A stretch of 20,918 bases of DNA, taken from Perkinsus marinus ATCC 50983. Taxonomy: Eukaryota > Perkinsozoa > Perkinsida > Perkinsidae. Shown piece by piece: positions 16,187 to 20,918 of the stretch (positions within the stretch are counted from its first letter, which is position 1; each line of letters opens with the position of its first letter). Under the pieces are notes generated by a model. It searched no databases. It saw only the letters and a list, made by a program, of their open reading frames with translations, and was not told where the DNA came from. Made by a program: the position numbers and the translations under genes. Where the stretch lies: contig NW_003214550.1 in NCBI RefSeq assembly GCF_000006405.1, positions 129,622-150,539 of the forward strand, read 5' to 3'.

Positions 16187-19100
16187 TCAAACCCTGTCCG
16201 ACACTGCGGGGCCAGGAGTGACAGCAGCAGCAGTATTCGGCTTTCCTCGCTTAGGATCATGTGGGGTTCCCTGACGCCAATCGGAGGAGCGCTGAGATAA
16301 ATATCGTCGTTGAGGAAATGTAAGATTGTAAGATTTATCAATACTTCAGAGCCACCACCACCAGAAGCGATCTTTTCGTTCTGTCTATAAGCCTTCCATT
16401 CGTTCTTCACATTCTCATCAGCGGTCGATTCAGCCGAAGGGCCACCGCCGCATGAGAAGCAACAACAGCATCTCCCGAACCAATATTGTACCAGAAACCT
16501 GCCAACAAGAAATGAGCTGAAATTCTTCGCTGTGCGCAACGGAGAATCTTACAACAAAGAGCCCAATGATTTCACTCCATTGAAGAAGACCACCGTACCA
16601 AGAACAAAGTACAAAAAGCCGTCGGCTGAAATCGCCAACACTGTCGCCGAACCAGACGTCCCATCAGTCGGGCTCGTAATGCCCTGAGAAGATTCCTTAT
16701 CAGAAACCGCGATACAAAAATCGCTTCGCTCCGCTACATATATGAGAGCCAAGTTAGTGATTGCCCAACAAAGAACGAGGTAAGTTCTGAACTCATTCCT
16801 CTTTGCCTGTACGTCCTTCTGCGAGACGTCATTGCTATCCAAGCCTTTCGTTCCTGTTGAGCGACGATATGATCACATACCAAGATTAGGTGGCAGACCT
16901 ACCCCACGAGAGATCGTGTGTGTTGCAGAAGGCGAATGTTTGAAATATATTTATGTAAGTCGGCGACATGAAAGTGTACTGTAGGTAGGTCAACAGGACA
17001 TGCACTCCCTGAAAAAATAGTACAACTACGATAATAACGACTAAGAAGAGCCCCTTGTCGAGGTCCCCGGTTCGATTCCCAGTGCCGACACCTACCTCCC
17101 CATGAAGTACCGCAACCAGGATATAACTCAGTACCGCAGCCAAGCCAATGGCCATGAGGACGATACGAGTCGATACAACCACGTTGTAAACGGCTACAGC
17201 AAAAGTGGCTAACATGAACACGCCGAAGACCAATGAGATGAGCTTGTAACTAAAAGTGATCAAGTCCAGGAACGGGGGGGATCTTATAATCCTCACAGTG
17301 CGCGCAACGATCTCCTCGGCGAATCTGGCTGAGTACCCATCGCTAGTAAGAACGTGGTGAACATTAATATCAAATATCTGAAATCTTCGCTGTGCGCGAC
17401 GCCCAGGTTGATGATAGCTTACATGAACTGTATAACAATATATACAGCATCAGCTCCTTCGAATCTCAACGATCCTCCGTTAATCAGAAAGGAGTTCCAC
17501 AAAATGGTGAATGTGAGATAAAAGATGCCCACCAGAAACCACGTCAATATCGTATTCAAAGCGAAGAACCTAACACCAGATCAAGCAGTAGCGCGCGCCC
17601 TGTCGATCGATATCCAATAGGACACCGGATCAACAACATAGCAGTTCTATCATCAGTATAGTTTCATTGCTGACTCACTCCCATTATATTTCTACTGTGA
17701 ACTAGTCTAACACGATAAGGGTCCCGGATATCCATCGACAAACCCCGGTTCAACCCTAGGCATCGACATGTCAAAAACCTATCCCTTTCTTCCTCTACCA
17801 CACTTACAACAACTCATTCATGAGTATCAGCTTCCTATACCACGAATGCCTCGTCGTGAATATCCTAAATAGCAGTAGCCCTTGCCACAGGGCGAAGATC
17901 TGCGCAAAGAACGATCCGTTCATCCATCGACGACGCTGTTTGGTCAGAGTAGCACAACTATCAGGGACCTGACACGAGCGTTGAGGAAATGCAAGAGAGC
18001 AAGTGGTGCTCCACTACGTCGGTAACTGCAACAGAGTTCTTGACGTATTTCAAAGTATTAGCGGCCGTGCGACTGCATACCAACTCAAGGGCGAGGATTC
18101 GATCTTCAGCAAGGTACCTGATCGTAATTGACATCATATAACGACGAGAACAGCGGAGCGAAGTGATTCTTTTATTACATGTTTCCATAAAAGGGATTTA
18201 TTACTCCTCCATGCGTCACTGATTTAAAGTAGGGGACTATCGGGCGCTTATCTGATGTTGGCCCGAGCTCAGGCGGTGACAGCGCGGACCAGCGATAGGC
18301 CGAGAATGCACCAGGAAGGACCTAATAGAATCACAGCGTTTTAACACGGGTTAAAACGGGTGAGAAAATCCGCAATATGAAAAAATCACGCGACAGTAAA
18401 ATTTCTCCAGACTCCATGATGAGATTGAAAATGAGTTCCCAACCGCGGCAGCACTTACGCTGATGTAACCACAGACAGACTCGAAGGCCTTGTCGAGGCA
18501 GTTGCCGACTTTGTATTCGAAATCCTGCGATGCGACGTACCTAATACAGTTTGGGGAAAAATATGCATACGCTCAACTACAACATGTGCCATGGACGATA
18601 TGAAAATCCTGAGGAAATTTTGAGAAAGATTCCTGGGCACCTCTACCCTAGTTCGTATATAGGCTCCTATATTTCGCTTTGGAAACTCCTGAGCTCAGCT
18701 GCGGAAAGCGAACATAAATTCCTACTCCAATACTGCCTCGATACGGCTAAAGTACAACCGCTACGCCGAGTTGACATTCAGCCGCAGTAACCGGTCAAGA
18801 ACTGAGAGCGCCTAATAATATGTGATTCGCACGGCCTGTGATTTCTCATTGGTACGGTATGAAATTGCGCGACTATTTCTTAAACAGCCGCCTTCTGCTT
18901 TTCACCAGGTAGATAGCGGCTTGTTAACTCAGCAATAGCTCCAGAAAGAGCGGCGGCCAAGCCCGGACATATACACCAAAAAATTCACATATATAGTATA
19001 TGTTCCATCGCAGGTCTCGGGCGCTCTATTTTGGATATACCATATTTTCATCGATTCTATCAGAGCACACCATGTCGTCCTATTACCAGTTATAGAATAC

Positions 19101-20727
19101 ATTTCTCGGTGCTAAGGCCTTGTCTACAGTAATCTCACCGCAACATCCAGCGACGTTGCGGTCCTTATCCATGGCATTAATCAACTTTACTATGGAAGTC
19201 TCTTCTGGGCGAGTGCCTGAGTTGAGAGTGAGCAACCACCCGGGTTCGACCCCGGCACCCGACACTAACCTGCATCCAAACAGACACAATATAGCTCCTC
19301 GTGAACACCTTCTGAAGCTCGCGCATTCATAACTCGGTAACTGATAAGCGATCAATGGTCCCCAACATGACACAGAAATTTGAGCGATAAAAGTAGCAGC
19401 CTAGATTCGAACCTGCGTCGTATGCAAGGCAAACGAGCGCTACTACCAACTACACCATTCGACCACGGCATTGTTATTACATATGATGTGCAAATCCCTC
19501 AAAGAACCAGAGGTGAGTATCCAACTTCCCAGCATTGAACTCCTTCAGCGCGAACATCATTTGCAATGGTGGATAGTTCTCGTAGTTTATCACGTTCTCG
19601 AACAGATGCACTGAAAAAAATCCGGTCGAACAAAAACATGTAGTAGCAAAATCGATGGTTCCCAATGCAAATATTGATAGAGTCTTCACGTAGATATAGC
19701 CAGATCTAACTGATTAACATGAATATACTCCCTGAAATTTCACCCTAGTGATATGAAAAACACTAGTGAAAAACATATTTCACGACTACTGCATATCACC
19801 GCGAATATCGTGTTTGTCACTCCACGTAAAACGGGTGAGATCATTCATATTAATATTATTATATGATAGATTATATATTATATATAAATTTATCATACAT
19901 AGCCGTTGAATGTATAACAATTACAGTCAGCGCATACCAAAAACTCAATGGGATTTTTCTCGCCAAATTCCACAGTAACGGAAGTAACAATATCAACGGC
20001 TGAAAACAAAGCTGGAAAAAATAAATCCTCAAAAATGTAAAGAGGTATATTTGACAATTTTCTTCCTGCGTGTTCACATTCCCAAGAACTCACCGTAAAC
20101 GGTTTGACCATTATCAACCGTGAATCGTGGCTGCTCACGCGACGCCTTCTTATCATCAATACTATCAATATTATAGCGATCGATCGGCTGTATTCGACCG
20201 TGAATATCCATTAAGCCGTCTGAAAAATATATGGGTAATTTATTCCGAACGGAAATAATCCCTCGTCCTAAAAGGTTACTTTCTCTGTACATCTCTTCCA
20301 AATCAAGATAGATGCCCATCCGCTGCAGAGCAACAAGGTTATTGAATCGTCCATCAATCCTGACATATTATAAATTCTACCAATATTCCACAATTTGACC
20401 GCGCGCCACAAAATTACACTCGTCTTCATACGCTCAACTAAGAAGAACTCTCCCAAAAATAGCGATCAAATTTTCCAACAAGTACGTAGGATTTTCACCC
20501 GTTCTACGTGGAGTGGGGAAAAACTCTGTGAAAAACCTGATATTCGCGCTATCTCATATCACGGGGGAAACTCCATTCAGAATGCGCGATACCACGACGA
20601 CGACCTTGTTACTACCTCGTCCGACCGTCCGCGAGCAGACAAACGCAAATCTCATCCCAGTTGTATTTGGTTTGGTCCACGAATTTACGGATATTTTGCA
20701 GTATGCCCACCAGCGTGCCGGGCACTC
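16187..20727 (-). CDS. Chitin synthase, fungal division-I-like, 16 exons in window, N-terminus missing
   Basis: Exons (- strand): 20727-20616, 20359-20094, 19610-19481, 19340-19270, 19216-19087, 18540-18459, 18321-18179, 18117-18018, 17968-17808, 17569-17423, 17377-17297, 17249-17096, 17008-16903, 16853-16553, 16498-16345, 16291-16187; about 746 residues. It is a GT2 enzyme that polymerises GlcNAc from UDP-GlcNAc across the plasma membrane. Motifs in order: [122 protein letters not shown]. Donor EDR and product-site QRRRW residues are present, followed by several membrane segments. After [10 protein letters not shown] there are about 60 extra residues before NGQTVYVHLFE compared with fungal enzymes. 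The tail has [11 protein letters not shown], a possible acylation cluster. The MYNEDE region should lie beyond 20918. Confidence 0.92.
16517..16540 (-). repeat. Intron 3' module, copy 1 (chitin synthase)
   Basis: On the minus strand GTTGCGCACAGCGAAGAATTTCAG nearly repeats 17401-17378. Its AG is a possible acceptor 18 nt before the one I used (16499), in the same phase, adding six residues (SFLVGR) if chosen; the intron would then be only 36 nt. Confidence 0.7.
17061..17092 (+). repeat. tRNA-like 3' fragment in a chitin synthase intron
   Basis: AGGTCCCCGGTTCGATTCCCAGTGCCGACACC has a T-arm with the B box GGTTCGATTCC and an acceptor-like 3' end. It is antisense to the host gene and ends 3 nt from the 5' splice site of the 87-nt intron 17095-17009. 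Confidence 0.5.
17378..17401 (-). repeat. Intron 3' module, copy 2 (chitin synthase)
   Basis: CGTCGCGCACAGCGAAGATTTCAG forms the 3' half of the 45-nt intron 17422-17378, and its terminal CAG is the acceptor. It matches copy 1 over more than 20 nt. Confidence 0.75.
17735..17768 (+). repeat. tRNA-like 3' fragment in a chitin synthase intron
   Basis: AAACCCCGGTTCAACCCTAGGCATCGACA has the T-arm pattern and a 3' end related to the fragments at 17061 and 19231. It is antisense to the host gene, in the 238-nt intron 17807-17570, about 40 nt from the donor. Confidence 0.4.
18331..18366 (-). repeat. Weak family-A-like remnant
   Basis: GCGTTTTAACACGGGTTAAAACGGGTGAGAAAATCC recalls the GTAAAACGGGTGAAACTCC end of family A, in the 137-nt chitin synthase intron 18458-18322. 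It is too short to be certain. Confidence 0.3.
18547..18735 (+). mobile_element. Family-B element copy 7
   Basis: Left end CAGTTTGGGGAAAAATATGCATACG, then GATATGAAAATCCTGAGGAAATTTTG and GGGCACCTCTACCCTAGTTCG, ending CTCCTGAGCTCAGCTGCGGAAAGCG and CTCCAATACTG. It is essentially full length. Its left end lies 6 nt from the 3' splice site of the minus-strand intron 19086-18541. Confidence 0.85.
18549..18549. other. Left-end reference point of family-B copy 7
   Basis: This marks where the B terminal sequence meets the polypyrimidine side of the chitin synthase acceptor (18541-18546), used in the splice-site comparison under findings. Confidence 0.3.
19231..19265 (+). repeat. tRNA-like 3' fragment forming most of a 53-nt chitin synthase intron
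   Basis: AGCAACCACCCGGGTTCGACCCCGGCACCCGACAC has a perfect 5-bp T-stem (CCGGG/CCCGG), a T-loop TTCGACC and an acceptor-like end. It lies antisense in intron 19269-19217 and ends 4 nt from the 5' splice site. Confidence 0.5.
19393..19466 (-). repeat. Full-length tRNA-like sequence (probably a tRNA pseudogene or tRNA-derived)
   Basis: It is 74 nt long and followed directly by TTTT. The ends GTGGTCG and CTGCTAC pair at six of seven positions with wobbles. An A-box-like TAGTTGGTAGTAGCGC and a B-box-like GGTTCGAATCT are present. The anticodon arm is irregular (U33 is not met in the best fold) and the T-stem pairs poorly. It lies in chitin synthase intron 19480-19341, on the same strand as the gene. 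Confidence 0.4.
19733..19841 (+). mobile_element. Family-A MITE copy 15
   Basis: TGAAATTTCACCCTAGTGATATG, the CACTAGTG palindrome and a shortened right end CACGTAAAACGGGTGAGATC. It lies in the 483-nt chitin synthase intron 20093-19611, next to an AT-rich TATATATTATATATAA tract. Confidence 0.8.
20489..20576 (-). mobile_element. Family-A MITE copy 16, internally shortened
   Basis: GGATTTTCACCCGTTCTACGTGGAG at the left and CACGGGGGAAACTCCA at the right. The CACTAGTG section is absent, so the copy has lost about 40 bp. It lies in chitin synthase intron 20615-20360. Confidence 0.75.
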
Positions 20728-20829
20728 CTAAAACGTGACCACCAATCGAGTTCACATATACTATTTGAGAATATATCTACGATCACGTATATATATATAA
20801 CAATTATCGATTGAATACTTTCAAGTCAT

Positions 20830-20918
20830 TGGAGTTTCACCACCCTCGTGATATGAAAAACACTAGTGGAAAAACTATATTTCACGACTACTGCATATCA
20901 CCGCGAATATCGCGTTTC
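20830..20918 (+). mobile_element. Family-A MITE copy 17, cut by the window end
   Basis: TGGAGTTTCACCACCCTCGTGATATG through GCATATCACCGCGAATATCGCGTTTC. It lies in the chitin synthase intron upstream of the exon at 20727. Confidence 0.85.

Noticed and set aside
19893-20168. 91-residue minus-strand frame first taken as the tail of a separate gene
   Set aside because: The GTGAGT donor at 20093 joins in phase to exon 19610, giving NGQTVYVHLFE as in chitin synthases, so this stretch is intron.
20395-20814. 139-residue plus-strand frame
   Set aside because: Antisense to chitin synthase exon 20727-20616 and a MITE.
1-20918. Nematode origin, suggested at first by TTTTCAG acceptors, short introns and the TRIM-NHL gene
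   Set aside because: The chitin synthase is division-I-like rather than animal type, and a Mei2-type RRM is not expected in a nematode.

Overview
The window is nuclear DNA of an intron-rich eukaryote. It holds five spliced genes and the tail of a sixth, plus many small repeats. I rebuilt the gene models by matching family motifs across GT-AG introns and requiring reading phase to agree at each junction. They are hand models, not transcript-supported.

Layout on the + strand: the last 57 codons of an unassigned gene (3-176); a Bin3/MePCE-type RNA 5'-phosphate methyltransferase (533-4942); an alpha/beta-hydrolase (5392-10005); and a RING/B-box/coiled-coil/NHL (TRIM-NHL) protein starting 70 bases later (10075-13642). 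On the - strand: a two-RRM protein whose first RRM is of the Mei2 C-terminal type (15520-14212), and a fungal division-I-like chitin synthase (20727-16187) whose N-terminus lies beyond the window. The two blocks converge near 13.6-14.2 kb.

Organism: the chitin synthase ([58 protein letters not shown]) is unlike the animal type. The TRIM-NHL architecture and the Mei2-type RRM are unlike a typical fungus. Many introns are only 44-54 nt. I infer a protist; an alveolate related to Perkinsus is my best guess, but the sequence alone does not settle this.

Repeats dominate the non-coding DNA. Family A is a 125-135 bp foldback MITE with a 195-218 bp subtype (17 copies). Family B is a 160-190 bp element with CAGTGTTGGA/TCCAACACTG ends (8 copies). 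There are also six tRNA-like fragments, a tandem copy of part of a Bin3 exon inside its own intron, and a GC-rich decayed insertion at about 5.66-7.11 kb. Nearly every intron longer than about 80 nt carries one of these; the minimal introns mostly do not. Several repeats start within a few bases of a splice site, so the most interesting possibility is a locus shaped by introner-like elements and intron-targeted MITEs.
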